A stretch of DNA of 10,441 nucleotides. Origin: Euperipatoides rowelli (Eukaryota > Onychophora > Udeonychophora > Euonychophora > Peripatopsidae). The notes beneath the pieces are model-generated. The model did not search any database, was not told the origin of the DNA, and worked only from the letters and a program-made list of their open reading frames with translations. The stretch's first letter is position 1. Each line of letters starts with the position of its first letter. Where the stretch lies: assembly GCA_003024985.2 (NCBI GenBank), contig PXIH01S0006071.1, one strand, 5' to 3'. The position numbers and the translations under genes were made by a program. Below, piece after piece: positions 1-6,936 of the stretch.

Positions 1-1
1 T

Positions 2-852
2 TATCACAAGGTAACCAATGGTTTACCTCAGGGTGGAGTTATATCTTCTATTTTGTTTAATATATTATTGAGTGATATGTACGTTCTCACATCCTCCACT
101 CACTTACAATACGCTGATCATTTGAAGCTATACCATACAATTAATAATTCTAAAGACTGTTTAATTTTACAAATTGATATTGATACAATCATCAAAACTT
201 GTGTTTCTAAAAAACTTATCATAAATCAAGACAAAACATTTGTTACTCATTTTGGAAAACAAAATTCTAATTTTAAGTATTATATTGACGAAAATTAATT
301 AATTGTAAAAATTCTCATAACGACCTTGGGGTAGTTATAGATTCTGATTTGAAATTCACCAATCATGCTAAGTTTATAAGCTAGTAAAATGCGAAGTACT
401 TTTGGTATGATAAAATGTTCTTTTAAATTTCTTGACGCTCAAATGTTTGAAATAATTTACATTACTTATATTTATCCCCTCTTTGAGTATTGCTCTTCGA
501 GCATATCATAATTTAATAAGCAGGACATTGCTCATATTGAGAGCGCCTTTAGAAGTAACACTAAGCACATTAAAGATTTTTTTAATAAGTCTTACCTTGA
601 CAGATTAAAGAGTCTTAATTTATTGTCTCCATTTCAGAAGCTCATACAACTAGATCTCTATTCATGTATAAAGAATTCGTTGTTAAAAACAATGAGAGAA
701 AAATGTTTGTTCTAAACTACAGAAACAATATTAGATAACATAAGTTTGCCTTGAAAATTTCAGCGTCCATTCTAATCTTAGGAGTAAGTTTATTGCACAT
801 CGTTCTATCGTTCTATCCGTTGTGGAATTCACTTCCTAAACTGTTATTTTGA
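2..852 (+). pseudogene. Reverse transcriptase remnant of the LINE (palm to C-terminal region)
   Basis: Frame 2 is open from base 2 to 298 and reads NGLPQGGVISSILFN (palm motif) and then YADH followed by LKLY. In active enzymes this box is YADD, the catalytic aspartate pair; here the second aspartate is histidine. The thumb continues in frame 1 near 322 (DLGVVIDSDLKF), stops at 379, and returns in frame 2 at about 386 (RSTFGMIKCSFKFLD). Frame 2 then runs to a stop at 713 with one internal stop at 509, passing SYLDRLKSLNLLSPFQ. Frame 1 resumes at 715 (HKFALKI) and the frame ends with LWNSLPK and TGA at 850-852, which matches the usual end of these polymerases. At least two frame changes, several stops and the lost aspartate show that it is inactive. 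Confidence 0.85.
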
Positions 853-1150
853 TGTTGTATGTTTATTTGGTTTCAAAAAAAAATGTTTTTTTCTTTTGTA
901 AAATCAAATGTTGACCCTCTTTTTGTATAGACATTTTATTGTTTGAATGTAATTTTAATTAATTTTAAGTAATTTATTTATTATCTTAGAGTAGCATTAG
1001 TTTTAAGATATTTTGTAGATTTTCATGTTTTTCATTTGTTTCAAATAAGCTATTTGTGTTATCTTGTGTGTTTACTATGTAATAAGACTTTGTCTATCCT
1101 GATTTTTTTTGTATAGAAGGGTGTTCTATATGGAATTTCAGTTAATTATA

Positions 1151-1174
1151 TAAATAAATAAATAAATAAATAAA
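1151..1174 (+). repeat. (TAAA)n microsatellite tail of the LINE
   Basis: About six copies of the tetranucleotide TAAA close the retrotransposon 3' UTR. LINEs of the Jockey superfamily often end in such short tandem repeats rather than a pure poly-A, so this is read as the insertion's 3' terminus. Confidence 0.8.
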
Positions 1175-1379
1175 AATTCTACAGGTCTGTTATAAAAGAA
1201 CTTTCAAAAGCAGGACTAAATAATGTCTAAACTAAAGAAATAATGTTGTGAAAGACTTTGTTTGATATATAATCATTGATCAGCTCTCCAATTTAATAAT
1301 TATGCAAGTGCTAATTAAATTTCAAAAAGTATATCACACCAAAAAAAAATATATACCCTATAGGAGTATCATCAGTTTA
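1175..1379. other. Spacer between LINE and minus-strand exon; possible 3' UTR of the latter
   Basis: A+T-rich DNA with no open frame worth noting. On the minus strand it lies directly after the TGA at 1382-1380. It contains ATTAAA (plus-strand bases 1292-1297), a common variant poly-A signal, about 85 bases beyond the stop. If the exon at 1380-1731 is transcribed, this would be its 3' UTR. There is no poly-A tract that would mark a processed retrocopy. Confidence 0.35.
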
Positions 1380-1731
1380 TCATTTCATTTTCTTAATTAA
1401 GGCTTTTTCACACACTTCCAACATTGCAACTGGAGTTTCATTGTCAAAAGTTGCAGCTACCATAATCCACAAAGTTACTCAGGATTGGTCCAAGAACAGT
1501 AAACAAAGATTTTGCCTGGACAACCATTTCCAAGAAGCCCTCAAGGCGTATAAAAGAAAGCTCTTGGCTTGTCCCTGATCGCTGATCTTTTGTGTATGAG
1601 AAAGTANCTTTTTGTTCCTCAGCTGCAATTATGCATTTTCCATCAAGAATCATCCATCCGTAAATCCATTGATGAACCTCAGCAGTACATAAGCTTAAGT
1701 GTTTCCATTCTTTGACAAATCTTTTAGACTT
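1380..1731 (-). pseudogene. Coding-like terminal exon of an unrecognised protein, broken by one frameshift
   Basis: Read on the minus strand, a frame opens right after a GGTTAG acceptor (AG at plus bases 1733-1732). It stays open for 95 codons, from KSKRFVKEWKHLSL through WIYGWMILDGKCIIAAEEQK, LSFIRLEGFLEMVVQAKSLF and TVLGPILSN, to a stop at 1446-1444. A second frame, open from 1478, reads LWIMVAATFDNETP and EVCEKALIKKMK to TGA at 1382-1380. Both parts look protein-like, and the 352-base length is one base more than a multiple of three. The simplest reading is one coding exon with a single-base insertion near 1479-1500. This could be a true mutation or an assembly error, since an N lies at 1607. 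I do not recognise the family; the tail is rich in Lys and hydrophobic residues. It lies downstream of the TAA of the next minus-strand gene, so it is an alternative last exon, a separate gene or a relic. Confidence 0.55.
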
Positions 1732-1778
1732 CTAACCCCGATAAATAGTAATAGACTTCTAACCCCCATAAATAGTAA
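1725..1778. repeat. 27-bp tandem duplication across the exon's splice acceptor
   Basis: Units 1725-1751 and 1752-1778 are direct repeats, identical except for G at 1740 versus C at 1767. Each contains the minus-strand acceptor-like GGTTAG followed by AAGTCT. The exon start at 1731 is in the first unit; the second unit offers an identical acceptor 27 bases upstream. Using that one in the same phase would bring in a TAG before the main exon. The 26/27 identity suggests a recent replication-slippage event. Confidence 0.85.
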
Positions 1779-2341
1779 TATATTTTTTATTAAACTCCAA
1801 ACTTTGAAAGGTATCAGCTATCAAGGACTGTTAAAGTATTAATATTTTTAGAATTATATAACACTTTTAGTTGTTTAAAAATCATAGTTGTTATCACAAC
1901 TATTTCATAGTGCAAGCGATATTATAATGTAAAACACAAGCAGTTTAGGTTTAGAGCTATAGCTCGAATATTACCTTTTTGTTTATATTGCATTGTTTGA
2001 GTTCACATCCGTTTGATCCTCATTAAATCATTTTAGAATTAAATACTAGTATCTGTCTGTTTGACACACATTTCATCATTTGGCAAATTTATACTGTACA
2101 GAAGGAACTCATGCCATGTTTATTGTAGTAAAGGGATTTTTTTTTTTTACCAGATTTTATAACAANCTTTGTTTTACAGCTCAGCTATTTTTTGCTATTC
2201 TACGGTCCAGAAGTGTTCCCCTTCTGAATTTTAGGAATTTTTTTAATTGCATTATTGTTATGGTACAGTAATTTATCTTTCTATCATACTTGTGACCCAA
2301 ACAAATACTATATGTATACAGCTAGAACATACAACAAACTA
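1779..2341. other. Non-coding A+T-rich stretch
   Basis: I see no supported gene here. A plus-strand frame of 63 codons (2080-2271) crosses an N and a T12 run and has no coding character, so it is left out. The region separates the broken exon at 1380-1731 from the end of the minus-strand gene. Confidence 0.5.
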
Positions 2342-2397
2342 TTTATTTCCATTTATAAATCTTTAAATTCCAATTCCACAATACCTATTTATTTATT
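2342..2397 (-). promoter_or_regulatory. Candidate poly-A signals of the minus-strand gene
   Basis: The minus strand reads AATAAATAAA at plus bases 2397-2388 and AATAAA again at 2347-2342. They lie about 290-340 bases beyond the TAA stop at 2689-2687, a normal animal 3' UTR length. In A+T-rich DNA such hexamers also arise by chance, so position is the main support. Confidence 0.4.
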
Positions 2398-2556
2398 AAA
2401 AAGCTGCCACAAAGCTAAACAATGAATGTTTTAATTTTATATATAAATTTTAGCTCATTGATCTCCCTCTCCATATAAACTTTAACTCTGTCAAATTTCA
2501 CACTCCTCCATGCGCCCAATATGCTTTAAAAGTGATCAAAAGTTTTCCCTTTGTGC

Positions 2557-2572
2557 ATATATATATATATAT
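2557..2572. repeat. (AT)8 microsatellite
   Basis: Eight AT dinucleotides between TGTGC and AGATG. It lies inside the presumed 3' UTR of the minus-strand gene. Confidence 0.9.
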
Positions 2573-2686
2573 AGATGCTTATTGTTGATCTTTGATAAAA
2601 TAGGACATTTGACTTTAATGCTACTTATAACAAATTTATAGAACAGTAATATTGTCCCAAAGTTTTCAAGAAAATCTTTTCATATG

Positions 2687-2842
2687 TTAAGCTATTGCTT
2701 CAGATTTAGATATTTCTTTGTGTGAAACAGAGAGAAATTGGGGTGGTGCCTGAACAGAGTTCTCTTCTAAATCTTGTTTTGCAGATTTATAAGACAAGTT
2801 CTCTCTGATGAACAGTGGCTTCAAGCAATTGTTCAACGTATT
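2687..2842 (-). CDS. Last coding exon of an unrecognised minus-strand gene
   Basis: The minus strand shows a pyrimidine-rich acceptor (ATTAATTTTTCAG, AG at 2844-2843), then 51 open codons and TAA at 2689-2687. The peptide starts NTLNNCLKPLFIRENLSYKS, passes QDLEENSVQAPPQFLSV and ends HKEISKSEAIA. It starts in phase 0, which matches the phase-0 end of the exon at 3724-3578, across an intron of 735 bases (GTAAGG...TTTCAG). Composition is polar and charged, with no membrane segment or cysteine pattern, as in a disordered C-terminal tail. Codon use is varied, unlike the flanking DNA. No known family is recognised. It has no ATG of its own and so cannot appear in a start-to-stop ORF search. Without upstream exons the protein's role is unknown. 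Confidence 0.6.
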   Translation of the reverse strand, partial: NTLNNCLKPLFIRENLSYKSAKQDLEENSVQAPPQFLSVSHKEISKSEAIA

Positions 2843-2978
2843 CTGAAAAATTAATATAAAATTCATGATCAGTCAACAAAAGTGACCTATGTTTTCTTTA
2901 AAGAAATAAACAAAAGTTTATATGGTAGAAATAAATTGAAAACTAATTACTAAAAATAGAAGAAAGAGCATGTGCAAG

Positions 2979-3104
2979 ATGGCTGATGTTCACCACTCTT
3001 GTGAATTTGCGGGGAAAACATTTTCAGTCCTATGTGGCAGGAAAATTTGTTCAGAAATTAAAATCATTGAGTGCACGTTATACTTACTATTCAGTACATA
3101 TTAA
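2979..3104 (+). CDS. Small ORF with a strong start context, within the intron on the opposite strand (doubtful)
   Basis: The plus strand reads GTGCAAGATGGCTG, then 41 codons (MADVHHSCEFAGKTFSVLCG ... LLFSTY) and TAA. The start context has A at -3 and G at +4, and resembles the YY1/TISU-type AAGATGGC initiator element found at the 5' ends of some animal genes. Five cysteines are seen in the first 34 residues or so, but no signal peptide. I find no strong splice donor that would join it in phase to the exon at 3195. It may be chance, a short 5' exon or a micro-ORF. Confidence 0.2.
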   Translation: MADVHHSCEFAGKTFSVLCGRKICSEIKIIECTLYLLFSTY

Positions 3105-3194
3105 CAATTATGAACTTCACATACTCATCAGAAGTAATATACAAATGTAGTCCGATTCCTTGCCTATCCTCTCGTCTGTCTATCAATGATTCAG

Positions 3195-3329
3195 GTTTCA
3201 CTACTTGTATTGGACTCAGATTATGAAATTAGAAGAGATGGTGAAGTTGGACTGATATATTTGAATAATAAAGGTCACAATGTGTCTCTGTATCACATGG
3301 AAAATTTTATCATGCATCGTCTCTTAAAG
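3195..3329 (+). CDS. Internal exon-like block on the plus strand, family unrecognised
   Basis: A polypyrimidine tract at 3152-3184, nearly all C/T, leads to GATTCAG and a 135-base open block ending in TTAAAG with donor GTAACT at 3330. The 45 codons (phase 0 at both ends) read VSLLVLDSDYEIRRDGEVGL, then IYLNNKGHNVSLYHMENFIM and HRLLK. The frame is open from about 3138 to a TGA at 3354, but the coding look is confined to the splice-bounded part. The minus strand has stops in all frames here, so the signal belongs to the plus strand. It sits inside the last intron of the minus-strand gene. I found no partner exons on this strand, so it could be an exon of an overlapping gene or a stranded relic of a transposed or retrocopied gene. 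Function is unknown. Confidence 0.4.
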
Positions 3330-3497
3330 GTAACTCTGTCTGTGTGCAAACATTGATAGCTTACTTTGGATTTAATGTCTGACATGATAGCACAACTGAC
3401 CTGTAATTTTAAATTAAAATTTAGTAGTCGACAAGGCAGTAAAACAAAGACTGTAACAAGGAAAAAATAATAGATGAATTTAGGTCATACAATGACA

Positions 3498-3517
3498 TAT
3501 ACTGTATATACAGTATA
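3498..3517. repeat. Perfect 20-bp palindrome followed by a third half-site
   Basis: TATACTGTATATACAGTATA is its own reverse complement; a further ATACTGTATAT follows at 3520-3531. It lies just left of the first duplication copy. It could form a cruciform or mark a breakage-prone site, but A+T-rich palindromes are also common by chance. Confidence 0.8.
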
Positions 3518-3577
3518 GATATACTGTATATTATATATGTGTAAATATTGCAGTATATTTTAAAAAAAAATCCTTAC

Positions 3578-3724
3578 CATTTTGTTTTGCTTGGCAGAAG
3601 TATCAAGGCAATCCTCTATTACAGAAGATGTTCCACAGGGAGTATCAATATTTTCTTCTATTTTTTTTTCATTAGAACTTGATGTTGCCTCACTAGCAAA
3701 TGTGCTTTCTATTTCAGAAATAAT
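3578..3724 (-). CDS. Penultimate exon of the minus-strand gene (intact copy)
   Basis: On the minus strand the acceptor TTTTTACACAG (AG at 3726-3725) is followed by 147 open bases and the donor ATG|GTAAGG at 3577. The 49 codons read IISEIESTFASEATSSSNEK, then KIEENIDTPCGTSSVIEDCL and DTSAKQNKM. They start and end in phase 0 and join directly to the terminal exon 2842-2687, for 100 known C-terminal residues. The sequence is Ser/Thr/Glu-rich with two cysteines, so probably disordered. An open reading extends into the intron upstream (an in-frame ATG at 3775), but the acceptor marks the real border. Earlier exons must lie further right; none was identified with confidence. A diverged copy of the exon lies at 4653-4512. 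No family is recognised. Confidence 0.6.
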
Positions 3725-4082
3725 CTGTGTAAAAATATAAAATAAATCAGGCATCATATACTCTAGGTATCTCAATTATATAAAGAAAGTTTAAAAACTA
3801 ATAATTGTAGACTGTAGAGTATGTGTCTGTAAACAATGTATCAATGCTTTCAACCTGTTTGGTATTGTTTAGAATTTTTCAATAGTTATGACTTTACTTT
3901 CCTATCAAATTTCTATTTAAGTCATACTAATATGCTTCACATTCTTTAACTAACATACAAATCCTACTGTAAAAACATAATCAGAATATTTATGATATTG
4001 CTGATGAATGTTTATACAAATACATGATTTAGTTTGGGTACATGAACAAATGAATACCTATGCATATCGTCTGGATTAAATT

Positions 4083-4094
4083 CTGTAATTACAG
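4083..4094. repeat. 12-bp palindrome in copy 1
   Basis: CTGTAATTACAG is a perfect palindrome. In copy 2 the matching site reads CTGTAATTACAC, so the symmetry is not conserved and no function is implied. Confidence 0.6.
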
Positions 4095-4475
4095 TAGGTT
4101 TTTATTTCGTGACAACTAGGCTACATTATAGACTATGTCTAGCTCTATTCAGTATGCAGTTCGATGCATATAAAGACTGTGCAGATACTGGTTATATAAT
4201 GCTAAATTGTATATTTACTATACACTCTAATGCATACTATACAGTATGAACTGCATGTTTATAGCATTGGTGTCTACAAAGGGCGGGGGGAGAAGGAGCA
4301 GCCCTTTTTGTAGGATAAATTAGACCAACCAAAAATTGGCTATATTTATTATAAAGTTGTCCATCTTTAATTATATTAGATTTGTGCAATGTTGTCTTGC
4401 TTCATTAAAATATTTAAAAAAAATTGTGAGGTAAAATTAACTTGGTTTTCAATATTGTGATGTAATGGTGTTATA

Positions 4476-5236
4476 GCAGTGTATATTTTTTTTTTAAAAA
4501 AAAATACCTACCATTTTGTTTTGCTTGGCAAATGTATCAAGGCAATCCTCTATTACTAGAGTTGTTCCACAATGAATGTCAACATTTTCCTTGGTTTTTC
4601 ATTAGAACTTGATGTTCCTCACTAGCAAATGTGCCTTCTATTTCAGAAATAATCTGTGTAAAAATATAAAATAAATCAGGCATCATATACTCTACATATT
4701 TCAATTGTATAAAGAAAGTTTAAAACTAATAATTGTAGAGTATGTGTCTGTAAACAATGTGTCAATGCTTTCAACCTGTTTGGTATTATTTTATAATTAT
4801 TTCAATATTTATTGATTTTACTTTCCTATCAAATTTCTATTTATGTCATAATAATATGTTTCACATTAAAAACATGTTCAGAATATTTATGTTATTGCTG
4901 ATGAATGTTTATACATGATTTAGTTTGGGTACTTGAAAATATTAATACCCTTGCATATCACCTGGATCAAATTCTGTAATTACACTTGGTTTTTATTTTT
5001 TGACAAGTAGGATACATTATAAACTGTCTATTACTTTCTTCAGTATGCAGTTCAACAGTATTATAGACTGTACAGATACTGATTATATAATGCTATTGTG
5101 TTTCTACTATACACAAGGTTATGCAAACTATACAGTGTGTAGCCTCAGGCATGTTTTAAAGCATAGGCATCCACAGAGTGGCTGGACAAAAGGGGAAGTT
5201 GTCTCCACCCTGAGATAAATTAAACCAACCAAAAAT
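4476..5236. repeat. Copy 2 of the direct segmental duplication
   Basis: Partner of 3550-4336 (see that entry for alignment). It keeps the splice sites of the duplicated exon but not its reading frame. A 72-codon plus-strand frame at 5000-5218 lies in this copy. It starts at TTG, not ATG, and is not open in copy 1, so it is not taken as a gene. Confidence 0.9.
4512..4653 (-). pseudogene. Duplicated exon with broken frame (dead or poison exon)
   Basis: This is the copy 2 counterpart of exon 3724-3578, roughly 85% identical by eye. The acceptor TTTTTACACAG and the donor ATG|GTAGGT are both kept. The exon is 142 bases, five fewer than its partner: one base lost after the GAG codon near position 37 and a net four lost in the A-run. 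In phase 0 it reads IISEIEGTFASE and then a shifted frame with TGA after 24 codons. Inclusion in the mRNA would therefore both frameshift and truncate the protein. It is either a decayed exon that is skipped, or an exon whose use would send the transcript to nonsense-mediated decay. Confidence 0.7.
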
Positions 5237-6539
5237 GTAGGTATGTATATACAATTAATTAAGCTGTCTTACATTTACAATAGAATCAATGGTTTTTAAA
5301 ATGCTGGCAGTTATAATTGATAAAACAAATTAACACACCAATAAGTTCATAATATTTACAATTATTTAATCCATGTATAACTATAGGAAGTTTTTTAATC
5401 AAAAATTTCTCAGCATGACTCAGGGACACATTGACAGTACCTTCTAGCTAGGAAAGGTGGTGCATGAGTAAATTTTTTTTAAGAATTTTCTAATGTTTAG
5501 AAAATACTATTTTTTTTTAGTTTTGCTTTCAATCATTGCAAAATGTTAAGTATAAAAAAAAGGCTGGGGGGGGGGATTAGAACTTACACATTCTACCCAA
5601 TATGCATTGTATTGGCAGACTTCACACCATTAAGCACCAATAAGTCACACCATTAAGCACTAATTTACTAGAGTAATGTCTGAGCACCAGAAGAGAAGTA
5701 CTGTAATTAACACTGGAAGCATTGAAAGTTTGAAACACATATATAATTTAGTGCAGAAGTGTAATAATTGTGCTTTCATTTAATACAAGAACAAGATGTG
5801 GTGCAAAATAATTGGAAGTGATCTCAAGGCATCAGAAATGGTGGAATTTAACAATTGAAGCTTTCTGAGCATACATTAGGTTTGACACTGAAAGGGATAT
5901 TGTTTAAAACTAGCAACAATACCCATTGCCATATGTGATGTAATATAATAACAGAAATGGTGACAAATTTTGTCTTTTATTTTGTGCAAATGATCCAAAA
6001 AGTGTCATTATGGCTCTGGCAGTGATATCAAAGTCTAATAAGTGATGTTGCTGATGTCAACAAATTAAAGACATGACTAATGCTAAAGAGAAGATAACAC
6101 AGCCATCAAAAATGGCAGTCTTGGACAGAAAATGGCTGACTATATTTTATTTTCTGAACCCAAACTGGGTATTTCTGGTTTAGGATGTTACATTGATTTG
6201 TACTTTAAGATACATCTAGCTCTGATTGAGTCCTTTCTTATAGTTTATTCTCATTGGGTGATACCTTAAACTATAGAAACTGGATGTGATGTCATAGCAG
6301 TAATGTGGTTTGACTCAGCCTTTTCACCTAAACCAAATGTGATCTAATAAACCATATTTCATTAGGCTTAGTACATTTTGCTTATGCAAGGAAAACAAAA
6401 TCATTTTCTTTGTAATTTAAAGTAAATTAATAGAACCATAAGATTTTCTAATGACAAAAAAAAATGTAAATAGTCATGAGGTTGCTACTAGTGCTAGCTC
6501 TTTAAGCTCATCGTCATAATCTCATAATCGTAAAGCAAT
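5237..6539. other. About 1.3 kb without a supported gene
   Basis: Contains a T/A-rich stretch, a G10 run near 5565-5574, a small direct repeat (5622-5664) and a less A+T-rich segment at about 5870-6360 that may be an old dispersed repeat. A 42-codon open stretch on the plus strand around 6060-6187 has no start, splice or family signal. If the minus-strand gene extends to the right, this would be intron. Confidence 0.5.
5622..5664. repeat. Short tandem duplication, 20-bp units at 23-bp period
   Basis: TCACACCATTAAGCACCAAT at 5622-5641 recurs at 5645-5664 with a single C to T change. It is likely a local slippage duplication. Confidence 0.85.
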
Positions 6540-6720
6540 GGTCCTGATTTGGTGGTTCAGTCGGTAGCGATGCTGGCTGCTATCAAGTCGAGGTCATATG
6601 CTGGGAATACCCAGATTCGATTGCCAGCTGAGCAGGTTATAGAAAGGTTTATTCCCTGGCTTAGAACAAATTGCTAAGGATTTTTTACTCAGTAGCCACT
6701 GTTTCAGAACTGTAGTAGTC
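6540..6720 (+). mobile_element. tRNA-derived SINE
   Basis: TGGTTCAGTCGG at 6553-6564 matches the RNA polymerase III A-box consensus TRGYNNAGYNGG at every defined position. GATTCGATTGC at 6614-6624 matches the B-box GGTTCGANTCC at all but two positions. Their spacing of about 50 bases fits a tRNA-type internal promoter. The segment is not a functional tRNA: the region between the boxes does not give a proper anticodon arm, and an unrelated body (AAAGGTTTATTCCCTGGCTT and on) follows. This is the layout of a tRNA-headed SINE. The 3' limit is uncertain. The element may run on through the hairpin at 6773 to the A13 run ending at 6846. No target-site duplication was found by eye. Confidence 0.75.
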
Positions 6721-6772
6721 TAATTATAATTATTAATTTAAATTATTGAATAATTAACGGCATTAACATCTC

Positions 6773-6825
6773 AAAAATGGATTTCTCGTTATCAAACGTT
6801 GATTGGTAACGAGAAATTTATTTTT
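6773..6825 (+). repeat. Inverted repeat: 23-bp stem with 7-base loop
   Basis: Bases 6773-6795 pair with 6803-6825 without a gap, around the loop ACGTTGA. The core ATTTCTCGTTA pairs perfectly with TAACGAGAAAT; three pairs are G-U if the plus strand is transcribed (6779-6819, 6780-6818, 6792-6806). On the minus strand those become A-C mismatches. An A13 run follows at 6834-6846. It could be the tail of the SINE just upstream, a small MITE-like foldback or a transcribed hairpin. Confidence 0.8.
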
Positions 6826-6936
6826 AAAAACATAAAAAAAAAAAAATCGCGGAGCATTGATTGTAGTTGAATTCTCACCAGGCTAGAAAATATAAGACCT
6901 TTTTCCAAGATTAAATAAATTGTATACATTTAGTTT

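Larger units (their letters stand above)
1..1174 (+). mobile_element. 3' part of a degenerate non-LTR retrotransposon (LINE), Jockey/CR1-like
   Basis: The window opens inside a LINE running left to right. Seen: reverse-transcriptase remains up to about 852, then about 300 bases of A+T-rich sequence without coding character (a 3' UTR), then a (TAAA)n tail ending near 1174. A simple-repeat tail directly after the UTR is the usual 3' end of Jockey-superfamily elements and fixes orientation and end. The 5' part (endonuclease domain and ORF1, if any) lies outside the window, so the insertion's target-site duplication cannot be checked. Stops and frame changes show that the copy is dead. The clade is inferred from remembered motif style only; CR1, Jockey, L2/Rex1-like and I are all possible. 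Confidence 0.85.
3550..4336. repeat. Copy 1 of a direct segmental duplication
   Basis: This segment aligns with 4476-5236 along nearly its whole length, from GCAGT-TATATTTT-poly-A to ACCAACCAAAAAT. The offset falls from about 934 bases at the left to 900 at the right because of indels. Exon and flanking intron (CAGGCATCATATACTCTA, TATGTGTCTGTAAACAATGT) are strongly conserved; the right third is more diverged. The copies are separated by about 140 bases, which is a tandem arrangement. It carries the intact exon 3724-3578. Confidence 0.9.

Noticed and set aside
2080-2271. 63-codon open frame on the plus strand
   Set aside because: It spans an N and a long T run, is rich in Phe as expected of T-rich DNA, and has no splice or family signal.
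5000-5218. 72-codon open frame on the plus strand
   Set aside because: It begins at TTG, has no coding character, lies in copy 2 of the duplication, and the frame is not kept in copy 1.
5600-5664. Minus-strand exon ending in the donor-like GTAAGT near 5588
   Set aside because: Only about 14 codons are open before a stop, and the sequence lies in a local tandem repeat.
6060-6187. 42-codon open stretch on the plus strand with two AAAATGGC-like motifs
   Set aside because: No start in good position, no splice borders and no recognised motif; probably part of an old repeat.
6540-6625. Functional tRNA gene
   Set aside because: A- and B-boxes are present, but the intervening sequence gives no proper anticodon arm and the 3' end continues into an unrelated SINE body.
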